A stretch of DNA of 64,000 bases from Bradyrhizobium sp. ISRA430 (GTDB lineage Bacteria > Pseudomonadota > Alphaproteobacteria > Rhizobiales > Xanthobacteraceae), in contig NZ_CP094516.1 of the NCBI RefSeq assembly GCF_029909975.1, forward strand, positions 2,170,001 to 2,234,000, written 5' to 3'. The translations under genes were made by a program, and so were the position numbers. Within the stretch, counting starts at the first letter, position 1; every line of letters starts with the position of its first letter. The notes beneath the pieces were generated by a model. It ran no database searches. It saw only the letters and a program-made list of their open reading frames with translations, and had not been told where the DNA came from. Below are positions 26,359-35,378 of this stretch, in pieces.

Positions 26359-26994
26359 ATGACGCCTGAACCCGATACCCGAACCACCGAGGACACCGAC
26401 ACACGGCACGCTGCGAAAATGGCGAAAATCAAGGTCGCCCGCGACAAGATCATGGCGACCAAGAGCGGCGAGAAGGGCCTCATCATCGTCCATACCGGCG
26501 CCGGCAAGGGCAAGTCCTCGTCGGCCTTCGGCATGATCGTCCGCTGCGTCGCTCATGGCTTCCCCTGCGCCGTGGTCCAGTTCATCAAGGGCGCCTGGGA
26601 TACAGGCGAGCGGCGGCTGCTCACCGGCCATTTCGGCGATCTCTGCCAGTTCCATGCGATGGGCGAAGGCTTCACCTGGGAGACGCAGGACCGCGCCCGC
26701 GACATCGCCGCGGCACGCGCCGGCTGGGAGAAGGCGAAGGAGCTGATATCCGATGAACGGCTGCGCATGGTCGTGCTCGACGAGATCAACATCGCGCTGC
26801 GCTACGACTATCTCGACATCGCCGAGGTCGTCGATTTCCTGAAGACCTCGAAGCCGCCGATGACGCATGTCGTCCTCACCGGCCGCAACGCGAAGGACGA
26901 GCTGATCGAGATCGCCGATCTCGTCACGGAGATGACGCTGGTTAAGCATCCGTTCCGCTCGGGCATCAAGGCGCAAGCCGGCGTCGAGTTCTGA
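26359..26994 (+). CDS. cobO: Cob(I)yrinic acid a,c-diamide adenosyltransferase
   Basis: A 211-residue ATP:corrinoid adenosyltransferase (CobO/BtuR family) that attaches the 5'-deoxyadenosyl group to cobalt. The frame is open upstream through the riboswitch region; I take the ATG at 26359. The P-loop is HTGAGKGKSSSAFGM near residues 46-60, with VVQFIKGAWDTGE after it, VVLDEINIALRYDYLD as Walker-B-type strand and VVLTGRNAKDELIEIADLVTEM. It is followed 12 bases later by cobQ. It reads away from the riboswitch and so escapes that control. Confidence 0.93.
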   Translation: MTPEPDTRTTEDTDTRHAAKMAKIKVARDKIMATKSGEKGLIIVHTGAGKGKSSSAFGMIVRCVAHGFPCAVVQFIKGAWDTGERRLLTGHFGDLCQFHAMGEGFTWETQDRARDIAAARAGWEKAKELISDERLRMVVLDEINIALRYDYLDIAEVVDFLKTSKPPMTHVVLTGRNAKDELIEIADLVTEMTLVKHPFRSGIKAQAGVEF

Positions 26995-27006
26995 GACAAG
27001 ATCGCA

Positions 27007-28455
27007 ATGGCGCGCGCATTGATGATCCAGGGGGCCGGCTCGGACGTGGGCAAATCGCTCATCGTCGCCGGCCTTGCGCGCGCGTTCACGCGGCGCGGCC
27101 TGCGTGTGCTCCCGTTCAAACCGCAGAACATGTCGAACAATGCCGCCGTCACGGTTGATGGCGGCGAGATCGGCCGTGCCCAGGCGCTTCAGGCCCTCGC
27201 CGCGGGCGTCGAGCCGCACACCGACATGAACCCGGTGCTGCTCAAGCCTGAGACCGATATCGGCGCACAGGTGATCGTGCACGGTAAGCGCATCGCCACC
27301 GCACGCGCCCGCGACTACGCTGCAATGAAGCCTTCCTTGATGGGCGCCGTGCTGGAGAGCTTTGAGCGGCTGAAGACGCGCGCCGACGTCGTGCTGGTCG
27401 AGGGTGCCGGCAGCCCGGCCGAAGTCAATCTGCGCAAGGCCGACATCGCCAATATGGGCTTTGCGCGCAAGGCCGACGTGCCGGTGGTGCTGGTCGGCGA
27501 CATCGATCGCGGCGGTGTCATCGCGCAACTCGTCGGGATCAAGATGGTGATCGACCCGGACGATGCCGCGATGATCCGGGGCTTTGTCATCAACAAGTTC
27601 CGCGGCGATCCCACGCTGTTCGACGACGGCTACCGGCTGATCGAAACGAAAACGTCCTGGCACGGCTTCGGCGTGCTGCCGTGGTTCACGCGCGCCGGCG
27701 AGCTTCCGGCCGAGGATGCGCTGGGGCTGCGCGACGCGCGAAAGCCGGGCCAGTACAAGATCGCCTGTCTCGCATTGTCGCGGATCGCCAATTTCGACGA
27801 CCTTGATCCCTTGAAGCTGGAGCCCGGCGTCGATCTTGTGATGGTGCGACCGGGCGAAGCGATCCCCGGTGACGTCCGCCTTGTCATCATCCCCGGTTCC
27901 AAGTCCACCCGGGGCGATCTCGCCTTCCTGCGCGCGCAGGGCTGGGACATTGATCTCCTCGCCCATCACCGCAGGGGTGGTCACGTGCTCGGCCTCTGCG
28001 GCGGCTACCAGATGCTGGGGCGAAGCGTCGCCGATCCCGACGGTATCGAAGGGCCGGCAGGCGAAACGCCAGGCCTCGGGCTTCTCAACGTGACGACGGA
28101 GATGAGCGCGCAGAAGACGCTGACGCGCGTCGCAGCCGTGCATACGGCTACCGACCAGCCGATCGAGGCCTACGAAATTCACATCGGCCGCACCGAAGGG
28201 CCGGATCGCGCACGCCCGTTCGCAAGGCTCGACGGCGCACCGGAAGGCGCCATCTCACGCGACGGGCGGGTGCACGGCAGCTATCTGCACGGCCTCTTCA
28301 CCTCGGATGATTTCCGCAAGGCGTTTCTTGCAAAACTCGACATTCCCGGTGGCGACGAGCCCTACCACGCCAGGGTCGAAAGCGCGCTCGACGCGCTCGC
28401 CGAGCACATCGAGACGCATCTTGATGTCGAAGGCCTGCTCGCGCTGGCGCGCTGA
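27007..28455 (+). CDS. cobQ: Cobyric acid synthase (glutamine-hydrolysing)
   Basis: A 482-residue amidotransferase that amidates side chains b, d, e and g of adenosylcobyrinic acid a,c-diamide. The N-terminus is the ATPase domain ([33 protein letters not shown]). The C-terminal glutaminase domain carries the nucleophile Cys in [13 protein letters not shown] and the His in [10 protein letters not shown] and GSYLHGLF. The length and order are those of all CobQ/CbiP proteins. It converges on cobC with a gap of only four bases. Confidence 0.95.
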   Translation: MARALMIQGAGSDVGKSLIVAGLARAFTRRGLRVLPFKPQNMSNNAAVTVDGGEIGRAQALQALAAGVEPHTDMNPVLLKPETDIGAQVIVHGKRIATARARDYAAMKPSLMGAVLESFERLKTRADVVLVEGAGSPAEVNLRKADIANMGFARKADVPVVLVGDIDRGGVIAQLVGIKMVIDPDDAAMIRGFVINKFRGDPTLFDDGYRLIETKTSWHGFGVLPWFTRAGELPAEDALGLRDARKPGQYKIACLALSRIANFDDLDPLKLEPGVDLVMVRPGEAIPGDVRLVIIPGSKSTRGDLAFLRAQGWDIDLLAHHRRGGHVLGLCGGYQMLGRSVADPDGIEGPAGETPGLGLLNVTTEMSAQKTLTRVAAVHTATDQPIEAYEIHIGRTEGPDRARPFARLDGAPEGAISRDGRVHGSYLHGLFTSDDFRKAFLAKLDIPGGDEPYHARVESALDALAEHIETHLDVEGLLALAR

Positions 28456-28459
28456 GCGC

Positions 28460-29425
28460 TCAGCGCGCCAGCACATCCGCGAGGCGCGTCCATTCCGGCT
28501 CGCCGCCCGGAAGCCCCAGACGCAACCATGTCGGCTTCTGCGCGAAGACGCGCGACCAGATGTGGGCACGCGCGAGCTTGTCCTGCGCTACCAGCGCGTC
28601 GCCGGTCTCGTAGAGACGAAACAGCGGCGTGCCGCCGACGAGCCGCCAGCCTTGCGACTGCACCATGGCGTCGAGCCGAATGCTGTCGCGCACGAGCCGC
28701 GCTGCGGTTGCCTTGGCCCAGTCATCATCGCGCAAGGCGCGTTGCCCGATGGCAATCGCGGCGCCCGACACCGGCCACGGGCCGGACATCGCCGCGAGCG
28801 CTGCGACATCGGTCGCATTGCCGAGCGCGAAACCGAGCCGCAGGCCGGCAAGCCCGTAGAACTTTCCGAATGAGCGCAGGATCAACAGTCCCGGCCGATC
28901 GGCCTCACGCGCAAGCGACAGGTGCGGCAGCGCGTCGGCAAAGCTTTCGTCGATCACGAGGCGGCCGACGCGCGGCAGCAGCGCCAGCAGCGTCTCGGGT
29001 TGGTGGCATCGGCCGTCGGGATTGTTGGGGTTGACGACAAGGGCGAGGTCGGTGCCTGCGAGCGCATCCAGCTCGCCGACCTCTTCAACGTCCCAGCCCG
29101 CGGCCACAAGAACCGCGGCATACTCGTTATAAGTCGGCGCGAGAATGCGGGCGTGGCCGCGCGATGCAATGTGCGGCAGCAATTGAATCGCGGCCTGCGC
29201 GCCACCTAGCGCAACGACCGGCGCGCGCGTCCCATAGGCGTGTTGCGCGGCCTGATGCAGCGACTCGATCTCGGATCGCGACGGCAAAGCGCTCCACTGC
29301 GGCAGACTCACCTCGACGGCCGGGTAAGGCCGCCGGTTGATCCCCGTCGAGAGATCGATCCAGTCCTCCGCGCGTCCGCCGAAACGTTGCCGGGCCTGAT
29401 CGAGGTTTCCACCGTGCTCGCGCAT
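28460..29425 (-). CDS. cobC: Threonine-phosphate decarboxylase-like aminotransferase
   Basis: A 321-residue PLP-dependent class I/II aminotransferase-fold enzyme, CobC of the aerobic nomenclature (CobD in Salmonella), that supplies the aminopropanol linker. The PLP lysine is in LRSFGKFYGLAGLRLGFALG; VVNPNNPDGR holds the conserved Asn-Pro, and DLSTGINRRPYP is the CobC N-terminal mark. I use the ATG at 29425. A GTG at 29440 that overlaps the upstream stop (GTGA) is an equal alternative and would add five residues. It is co-transcribed with cobD. Confidence 0.88.
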   Translation of the reverse strand: MREHGGNLDQARQRFGGRAEDWIDLSTGINRRPYPAVEVSLPQWSALPSRSEIESLHQAAQHAYGTRAPVVALGGAQAAIQLLPHIASRGHARILAPTYNEYAAVLVAAGWDVEEVGELDALAGTDLALVVNPNNPDGRCHQPETLLALLPRVGRLVIDESFADALPHLSLAREADRPGLLILRSFGKFYGLAGLRLGFALGNATDVAALAAMSGPWPVSGAAIAIGQRALRDDDWAKATAARLVRDSIRLDAMVQSQGWRLVGGTPLFRLYETGDALVAQDKLARAHIWSRVFAQKPTWLRLGLPGGEPEWTRLADVLAR

Positions 29426-29436
29426 GTCTTGTTCTT

Positions 29437-30378
29437 TCACGCGAAGGCGAGGATCGCAAGGACGCCGGCGAGCAGCAGCATGGCGCGGCGATAGATCGTC
29501 AGCCCATGCTTGAGGTCGGCGGCGAGCGGATCGCGTGCACCTTCGTTCAGCCAGGGCTCGTTGGTGATGCTGCCGTGATAGATGCGGGGACCGCTGAGCC
29601 GCACGCCAAGCGCGCCGGCCATGGCGGCTTCCGGCCAACCGGCATTGATCGAGCGGTGGCGGTTCGCGTCCCGCGTCATGCACGACAGCGCCTCTGGCGG
29701 CCGCGGCGCCAGCAGCACGAAGAGAAAGCCGGTGAGACGCGCCGGAATGAAGTTTGCGACATCGTCGATGCGCGCTGCGGCCCAGCCGAACGCCTCGTGC
29801 CGCTCGGTGCGATGGCCGATCATCGAGTCCAGCGTGTTAATAGCCTTGTAGCCGAAGACGCCGGGCAAGCCGAACAGCGCGCCCCAGAACACGGGCGCGA
29901 CGATGCCGTCGGAAGCATTCTCCGCCAGGCTCTCGAGAGCCGCACGCGCGACGCCGGCCTCGTCAAGCGTAAAGGGATCGCGCCCGACGATGCGCGACAC
30001 GGCCGCGCGCGCGCCGGCGATGTCGCCGGCCTGCAACGGATCCGCGACCGCAGCCACGTGATCGCCCAGCGAACGCAACGCGACCAGCGGCCAGGCGAGG
30101 ACGCCCACCAGCACGATCCCGATCCAGCCCGAGGAGAGCATGGACTGAAGCACCCAACCGAGCGCGGCGGACAGCGCGATCACGACGAGCGCGCCGGCAA
30201 TGCCCGCGACGCGGCGAAGCGCCGGCGCATCGGACGGCCGATTCCAGGCGGTATCGATGGCCGTGATCAGCCGGCCGAGCCAGGTCACGGGATGGCCGAT
30301 CCGCGCGAACAGCGGCGATGGCCAGCCCACCAGGGCATCCACCGCCATCGCCACCACCATCGCGCCCGCAAAACCCAC
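29437..30378 (-). CDS. cobD: Adenosylcobinamide-phosphate synthase (CbiB/CobD)
   Basis: A 313-residue integral membrane enzyme that attaches the aminopropanol (phosphate) arm to adenosylcobyric acid. I choose the GTG at 30378 because GGGAGA lies about seven bases upstream; an ATG at 30360 is the alternative. Marks are AVDALVGWPSPLFARIGHPVTWLG at the N-terminus, then ESLAENASDGIVAPVFWGALFGLPG and YKAINTLDSMIGHRTERHEAFGWAAARIDDVANFIPARLT, with several hydrophobic helices. It is divergent from the cobP kinase gene and coupled to cobC. Confidence 0.9.
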   Translation of the reverse strand: MGFAGAMVVAMAVDALVGWPSPLFARIGHPVTWLGRLITAIDTAWNRPSDAPALRRVAGIAGALVVIALSAALGWVLQSMLSSGWIGIVLVGVLAWPLVALRSLGDHVAAVADPLQAGDIAGARAAVSRIVGRDPFTLDEAGVARAALESLAENASDGIVAPVFWGALFGLPGVFGYKAINTLDSMIGHRTERHEAFGWAAARIDDVANFIPARLTGFLFVLLAPRPPEALSCMTRDANRHRSINAGWPEAAMAGALGVRLSGPRIYHGSITNEPWLNEGARDPLAADLKHGLTIYRRAMLLLAGVLAILAFA

Positions 30379-30505
30379 GCAGCTCTCCCGTCTCGCTTTG
30401 CCCCTGATGCGCAAGACCCCGGCCGAGCGCAAGCCCCCGTCTGCCTGATTTCGGCTTTGTCTTTGCCCGCGTTTGGTGATTAGTGCTGGCCGACAGGAGA
30501 CTTTG

Positions 30506-31009
30506 ATGGCCGTCATTTTGATCACGGGCGGAGCGCGATCGGGCAAGAGCCGGCGCGCGGAGGCGCGCGCGCACAACTTTCCGGGGCAGCCCGTGTACAT
30601 CGCAACGGCCGAGGCGCTCGATGCCGAAATGACGGAGCGCATTGCAGGACATCGCGCGCGGCGCGGAACCGACTGGATCGAGCGCGAGGAGCCGCTGGAC
30701 CTCGTGCAGGCGCTGACTGAGACCGATGGCGGCGGCGCAAGGCTCGTCGACTGTCTGACATTATGGCTGTCCAACCTGCTCCATGCGGAGCGCGACTGGA
30801 CGCGCGAGGTCGCACGGCTCGCCGAGGCCCTGCCCCGCCTCAAGAGTCCGGTCGTCCTCGTCAGCAACGAGGTCGGCCTCGGCATCGTGCCCGACAACGC
30901 GTTGGCCCGCGCCTTTCGCGACGCCGCCGGGATCATGAACCAGGCCATCGCGGCCATTGCCGACGAGGTCGAGTTCGTCGTCGCCGGACTACCGATGAAG
31001 CTGAAATGA
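30506..31009 (+). CDS. cobP: Adenosylcobinamide kinase / guanylyltransferase
   Basis: A 167-residue bifunctional enzyme (CobP, CobU in Salmonella) that phosphorylates adenosylcobinamide and then makes the GDP derivative. The ATG at 30506 follows CAGGAGA. The P-loop is LITGGARSGKSRRAE near the N-terminus. The guanylated His is the one in IAGHRARRGTDW, and VDCLTLWLSNLL plus VSNEVGLGIVPDNALARAFRD are strict family motifs. It overlaps cobS by four bases. Confidence 0.94.
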   Translation: MAVILITGGARSGKSRRAEARAHNFPGQPVYIATAEALDAEMTERIAGHRARRGTDWIEREEPLDLVQALTETDGGGARLVDCLTLWLSNLLHAERDWTREVARLAEALPRLKSPVVLVSNEVGLGIVPDNALARAFRDAAGIMNQAIAAIADEVEFVVAGLPMKLK

Positions 31010-31791
31010 TGCTGCGCACCGAGCTTCTGCACGACATCGTCACCGATCTCAGGATCGCGGCGTCGTTCGTCACGGTCCTGCCGTTGGCACCGTCCAAGCC
31101 GGCCGGCAATGGCGCGATGGCGCGCGCGAGCTGGGCGCTGCCCGTCGCCGGCCTGCTGGTCGGGCTTGCAGGGGCGGCGGCCTACGCGATCGCGAACCGG
31201 GTCGGGCTGCCGTCAGCCGCGGCCGCCCTGTTGGCGCTGGCTGCGACCATCCTCATCACAGGTGCGCTGCACGAAGACGGGCTTGCCGATACCGTTGACG
31301 GGCTCGGCGGCGGGCGGACACGCGAGCGCAAGCTCGAGATCATGCGCGACAGCCGGATCGGGACCTATGGCGTTTGTGCGCTGATCCTGTCGTTCGGCCT
31401 GCGCTGGAGCGCGCTCGGGGCCATCACCGATCCCTGGCTGGTAGCGCTCGCGCTGTCGTCGGCGCATGTCGCATCGCGCGCGGGCCTGCCGGCCTTCATG
31501 TCGCTGGTGCCATCGGCACGGCCGGACGGACTTTCGGCGAGTGCGGGCCAGCCACCGGGCCCAAGCGTGGCCCTGGCGTTTGGTTTCGGTATCCTCGCTC
31601 TCGTCATCGCACTCGGGCCGGGCAAGGCGCTGATCGGCCTGATCCTGCTGTCGCTCGCGGGGCTGATCCTAGCGCGGCTCGCCACGCGTCAGATCGGCGG
31701 GCAGACCGGCGATATCCTCGGCGCGTTCGAGCAGATCGGCGAGATTGCGATCCTGCTGCTGGCGGCAGCAAGCCTGCAGATGGGGCGATGA
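31006..31791 (+). CDS. cobS: Adenosylcobinamide-GDP ribazoletransferase (cobalamin synthase)
   Basis: A 261-residue inner-membrane enzyme that joins adenosylcobinamide-GDP to alpha-ribazole (phosphate), the last assembly step. It is CobV in the P. denitrificans scheme and is not the chelatase CobS. HEDGLADTVDGLGGG with the D-x3-DG metal site, MRDSRIGTYG, and several hydrophobic helices identify it. Two adjacent ATG codons (31006, 31009) are possible starts; the first overlaps the cobP stop. Confidence 0.93.
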   Translation: MMLRTELLHDIVTDLRIAASFVTVLPLAPSKPAGNGAMARASWALPVAGLLVGLAGAAAYAIANRVGLPSAAAALLALAATILITGALHEDGLADTVDGLGGGRTRERKLEIMRDSRIGTYGVCALILSFGLRWSALGAITDPWLVALALSSAHVASRAGLPAFMSLVPSARPDGLSASAGQPPGPSVALAFGFGILALVIALGPGKALIGLILLSLAGLILARLATRQIGGQTGDILGAFEQIGEIAILLLAAASLQMGR

Positions 31792-31795
31792 CCCC

Positions 31796-32428
31796 ATGGT
31801 CGAGTTCGACGACCTCTTCCGCCGGCAACTGCACGAGCTGTTCGTGTGGCGCCGCGACGTGCGCCGCTTCCGGACCGATCCGCTGCCGGATGGCACCATG
31901 GAGCGGCTGATCGAGACGGCCTGCCTTTCGCCCTCGGTCGGCCTCAGCCAGCCCTGGCGTTTCGTCATCGTTGCGGACAGTGCCAGACGTCACGCCGTGA
32001 TCGACGATTTCAAGGCGTGCAACGAAGATGCATTGAAGTCCTACGCCGGCGAGCGCGCTGGCCGCTATGCGGCGCTAAAACTCTCCGGCCTCGAACAAGC
32101 GCCAGGTCATCTCGCCGTGTTCGCGGACAAGGGAAGCGACATCGGCCATGGTCTCGGCCGCGCGACGATGCCGGAGACGACCGAATATTCCGTGGTCGCG
32201 GCGATCACCGCGATGTGGCTCGCCGCGCGCGCCGAGGGCATCGGCCTCGGCTGGGTGTCGATCCTCAATCCGGATCGCATCCACACCATTCTCGAGGTGT
32301 CGCAGACCTGGAAATTCATCGCCTATCTCTGCATCGGCTATCCCGAGGCCGCATGCGACCGGCCCGAGCTCGAGCAGGCGGAGTGGGAACATCGACGGGG
32401 AGCGGAGGAGTTCACGTTGCGGCGGTAG
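31796..32428 (+). CDS. bluB: 5,6-dimethylbenzimidazole synthase
   Basis: A 210-residue nitroreductase-fold flavoprotein that breaks down FMNH2 with oxygen to make dimethylbenzimidazole, the lower ligand of B12. The protein begins MVEFDDLFRRQLHELFVWRRDVRRF; RRDVRRF and ACLSPSVGLSQPWRFV fit BluB, as does EGIGLGWVSILNPDRIHTILEV. The ATG at 31796 lies four bases after the cobS stop and has only a weak ribosome site, so coupling to cobS is likely. Its presence next to cobT means the cell makes its own lower ligand rather than salvaging one. Confidence 0.93.
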   Translation: MVEFDDLFRRQLHELFVWRRDVRRFRTDPLPDGTMERLIETACLSPSVGLSQPWRFVIVADSARRHAVIDDFKACNEDALKSYAGERAGRYAALKLSGLEQAPGHLAVFADKGSDIGHGLGRATMPETTEYSVVAAITAMWLAARAEGIGLGWVSILNPDRIHTILEVSQTWKFIAYLCIGYPEAACDRPELEQAEWEHRRGAEEFTLRR

Positions 32429-32461
32429 AGTTCGTTGGTGGCGTAAGCGCGAGGCGCACGT

Positions 32462-33316
32462 ATGGAGTTGCCTGCTACATTGAACCTCGTTGACGTGACG
32501 GTGAGCCCACATCTGGCGCTCACAAAACCTGGACGACTGCGGTTAGACCGGTTCAGAAAGCTTGGTAGGCTCGTGACGGCACTGGCTCATGCAGCGACGC
32601 TACTTGCGGCGTTTGCCGCAACTCGCGCATACGCCGCTGATATAGGTTATCTGGCTCCCCCCGGAGTCGCTGCGAACGAGTTTCCCTCACCGCAGCGCCC
32701 TGTTGCACGGATTGTCAGCCCACGCCGCTCCGCCGAAGAGCACCGCGACGCCCTCAATGAGGCCGGCCAAATCGCACGTCTTCTTGAACTGAAACCTGGC
32801 ATGACAGTCGGCGACATTGGTGCAGGCAATGGCTACCACACGGTCAGACTCTCGCACCTCGTCGGACCCGCCGGCTCTGTCGTTGCCCAGGACGTCACGC
32901 GGGACTACCTCATGGAGCTCGCCAAGCGAGCAGAACTTCTGAAGTTGACGAACGTGCAATTCGCACTCGGCGAACCACACGACCCGCGCCTGCCCGCTTC
33001 CTCGCTGGATGCCGCAATCCTTGTGCACATGTACCACGAGATCGCCCAACCCTATGCCTTCCTCTACAATCTCGCGCCCGCCTTGAAGCAGGGTGCGCGG
33101 GTCGGAATTGTCGACCTTGAACTTCCGACGTCGAAGCATGGCACGCCAATCGAGCTCTTGCGTTGCGAATTGAACGCCGTCGGCTATCGCGAGGTCGCCA
33201 CATATAAGCTCGCAGGGGACGGAGGATACTTGGCGGTATTCTCTCCGCCGGAGATAGCGGGTCGAAAATCTCCCCGAGATATCGTTGCTTGTGGGGATCA
33301 CTCCGGCACTCACTGA
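32462..33316 (+). CDS. Class I SAM-dependent methyltransferase with an apparent signal peptide
   Basis: A 284-residue protein with a Rossmann methyltransferase core: LKPGMTVGDIGAGNGYHTVRLSHLVGPAGSVVAQDV is the SAM-binding motif I region, followed by LVHMYHEIAQP and LKQGARVGIVDLE. Before it lies an Arg/Lys-rich stretch and a hydrophobic segment (VTALAHAATLLAAFAATRAYA) that looks like a Sec signal ending at AYA-AD. A GTG at 32573 would start directly at that segment. A predicted exported methyltransferase is odd because SAM is cytosolic. It follows bluB by 33 bases and may be on the same message. Substrate unknown. Confidence 0.75.
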   Translation: MELPATLNLVDVTVSPHLALTKPGRLRLDRFRKLGRLVTALAHAATLLAAFAATRAYAADIGYLAPPGVAANEFPSPQRPVARIVSPRRSAEEHRDALNEAGQIARLLELKPGMTVGDIGAGNGYHTVRLSHLVGPAGSVVAQDVTRDYLMELAKRAELLKLTNVQFALGEPHDPRLPASSLDAAILVHMYHEIAQPYAFLYNLAPALKQGARVGIVDLELPTSKHGTPIELLRCELNAVGYREVATYKLAGDGGYLAVFSPPEIAGRKSPRDIVACGDHSGTH

Positions 33317-33354
33317 TATCACGCCCGCCACCCTGCTTCTTGGCTCTGAGCTGC

Positions 33355-33369
33355 CTAGGCTCTGCCTAG
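33355..33369. repeat. Small perfect inverted repeat
   Basis: CTAGGC-TCT-GCCTAG in the 182-base gap between the methyltransferase and the histidine kinase. It is too short for a terminator, has no T-run, and has no assigned role. Confidence 0.3.
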
Positions 33370-33415
33370 CTGTACGTCAGTTGCTAGGGGTGAGGCAGAC
33401 CCATTGTGCTCGGTG

Positions 33416-33439
33416 TGAGTTCTTCTCAGTTTGACCCAA
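33416..33439 (+). repeat. Left copy of a 24-bp direct repeat flanking the histidine kinase
   Basis: It begins TGAGTTCTTC and ends TTTGACCCAA. A second copy at 35205-35228 differs at two of 24 positions and has the same orientation. The two copies enclose the kinase gene at nearly equal distances, 60 bases before its start and 84 bases after its stop. Confidence 0.65.
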
Positions 33440-33498
33440 CTCGGACGTTAAGCGGCTAGTCTGCGGCTGCCTGGGGCGAATCCGCCCCTTCCGTCCCG

Positions 33499-35121
33499 AT
33501 GGCCAAGACAGATAAGATGCCCGCTCTCGACCCAGGGGCGGAAATGACGCGCGTGGTAAAGACGGGCAACAAGGCAACCAAGGCGAGAGCCCGCAGGAGA
33601 AGTGCGCCAAAAGGTCGCAAATCGGCCAAGACGAAGTGCGGGATAGCCCCATCTGTCACTCGTCGCGAGGCAGTTTCGGTTGCCGATCTACAGGCGCAGC
33701 TTGAACGTCGGACTGTAGAGCTGGATCAAGCGCTGGAGCAGCAGGCCGCGACTTCGGAAGTGCTGCAAGTCATATCCAGTTCGCCTGGTGAGCTTGGGCC
33801 GGTGTTCGAGGCCATGCTGGAAAATGCCGTGCGCATCTGCAGCGCCAGTTTTGGGACGCTGCTCCTATACGAAGGCGACAGGTTCCGGCGGGTGGCGCGA
33901 ATGGCCGCGCAAAACGTGCCGCAATCGTATGCGCCCGACCAGGAAACGCCGCCACACTTCATCGCGCCGTTTGATGGGACGCCTTCGCTGGGACGCCTCG
34001 TCGAGACCAAGGCGCTGGTTCACATTGCCGATATTGCCACCGAGTATCCCGACGATCTGATCTACAAGGTCGCCGCAGCCCGCACCGTTCTGATTGTGCC
34101 GATGCTCAAGGAGAGCGAGCTTGTCGGCGCCTTTGCCGTCTACCGCAAGGAGGTGCAAGAGTTCAGCGACAAGCAGGTCGAGTTGCTAGAAAATTTTGCG
34201 GCACAAGCGGTGATCGCCATCGAGAACACGCGGCTGCTCCGCGAGCTGCGCGAGCGCACTGACGATTTGACTCGTTCCCTCGACGACCTGCGCGCCGCGC
34301 AGGATCGCCTGGTGCAGACCGAGAAGCTGGCGTCGCTCGGCCAGCTCACCGCCGGCATCGCGCACGAGATCAAGAATCCGCTCAACTTCGTCAACAATTT
34401 CTCCGCGCTCTCGGCCGAGCTCACCGACGAGTTGAACGATACGCTGAAAGCCGCCGCTCTGAACGACAAGCTCCGCGAGGAAGTCAACGAACTGACGAAG
34501 TTGCTCAAGGAGAATCTTGAAAATGTCGTGCAGCACGGCAAGCGCGCCGACTCCATCGTCAAGAACATGCTGCTGCATTCCCGCGAGGGGCCGGGTGAGC
34601 AGCGGCCCGCCGACATCAATTCGCTGGTGGATGAAAGCCTCAATCTTGCCTACCACGGCGCGCGCGCCGAAAAGCCCGGCTTCAGCATCACGCTGCAGCG
34701 CGACTTCGATGCGAATGCGGGTGCGGCCGAGCTGTTTCCGCAGGAGATCACGCGCGCGTTGCTTAATCTGATCTCGAACGGTTTCTATGCCGCGACTAGG
34801 CGAAAGGCCGAAGCAGCCGACGATACCTTTGAGCCTGTCCTTAGCGCTGCCACCAAGAACCTTGGCAAGACAGTCGAAATCCGGATTCGCGACAATGGTG
34901 TCGGCATTTCGCCCGAAGTCAGAGAAAAGATTTTCGATCCCTTCTTCACCACCAAACCGGCGGGAGAAGGAACGGGGCTCGGCCTCTCAATGACCCATGA
35001 CATCATTGTCAAACAACACGGCGGCAGGATCGACGTCGAGACAGAGCCTGGCGCATTTACTGAGTTTATCATTACCCTGCCGCGCGGCGACGGCACCGCA
35101 TCCGGCCAGCGGCCGAAATGA
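33499..35121 (+). CDS. GAF-domain sensor histidine kinase
   Basis: A 540-residue soluble signalling kinase. A basic, Lys/Arg-rich N-terminus (1-50) is followed by a short coiled coil (60-95), a GAF sensor domain (about 100-245) and a second coiled coil. The dimerisation/phosphoacceptor region has His289 in GQLTAGIAHEIKNPLNF. The ATPase domain (about 400-535) has N-box NLISNGFYA, DNGVGI and GTGLGLSM. There is no membrane helix, so the ligand is probably cytosolic. No response regulator gene lies beside it, so its partner must be elsewhere. Kinases of this layout are present in multiple copies in Bradyrhizobium-like genomes (family knowledge). Confidence 0.88.
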   Translation: MAKTDKMPALDPGAEMTRVVKTGNKATKARARRRSAPKGRKSAKTKCGIAPSVTRREAVSVADLQAQLERRTVELDQALEQQAATSEVLQVISSSPGELGPVFEAMLENAVRICSASFGTLLLYEGDRFRRVARMAAQNVPQSYAPDQETPPHFIAPFDGTPSLGRLVETKALVHIADIATEYPDDLIYKVAAARTVLIVPMLKESELVGAFAVYRKEVQEFSDKQVELLENFAAQAVIAIENTRLLRELRERTDDLTRSLDDLRAAQDRLVQTEKLASLGQLTAGIAHEIKNPLNFVNNFSALSAELTDELNDTLKAAALNDKLREEVNELTKLLKENLENVVQHGKRADSIVKNMLLHSREGPGEQRPADINSLVDESLNLAYHGARAEKPGFSITLQRDFDANAGAAELFPQEITRALLNLISNGFYAATRRKAEAADDTFEPVLSAATKNLGKTVEIRIRDNGVGISPEVREKIFDPFFTTKPAGEGTGLGLSMTHDIIVKQHGGRIDVETEPGAFTEFIITLPRGDGTASGQRPK

Positions 35122-35204
35122 TTGCTTATGGCCCATCAGCGAAATTACGCCGCGTCTGATGGAGGTCCGCTCATTGCTGCAGACCGGACCAGATTTGCTC
35201 AACC

Positions 35205-35228
35205 TGAGTTCTTCGCATTTTGACCCAA
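35205..35228 (+). repeat. Right copy of the 24-bp direct repeat
   Basis: Same orientation as the copy at 33416-33439, with 22 of 24 bases shared: TGAGTTCTTC at the left, TTTGACCCAA at the right and two changes in the middle. It lies between the kinase and the hydrolase gene. Confidence 0.65.
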
Positions 35229-35378
35229 AGGCGAATCCCGCCAGCGGCGGCCTGTGAGGCAGATTCCGCATGGATCAGGCAGCGGATTTTCCTGCTAAGA
35301 TGGGATGACCATACTTTCGCGGCTGACCCGACCTCCGGCCGTGGGTGGCGGGCAACCGCAAATTCGGAGGGATTCCGC

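Noticed and set aside
26209..28182. A 657-residue leftward frame opposite cobO and cobQ
   Set aside because: It covers the riboswitch and two clear genes on the other strand; its composition is that of an antisense shadow.
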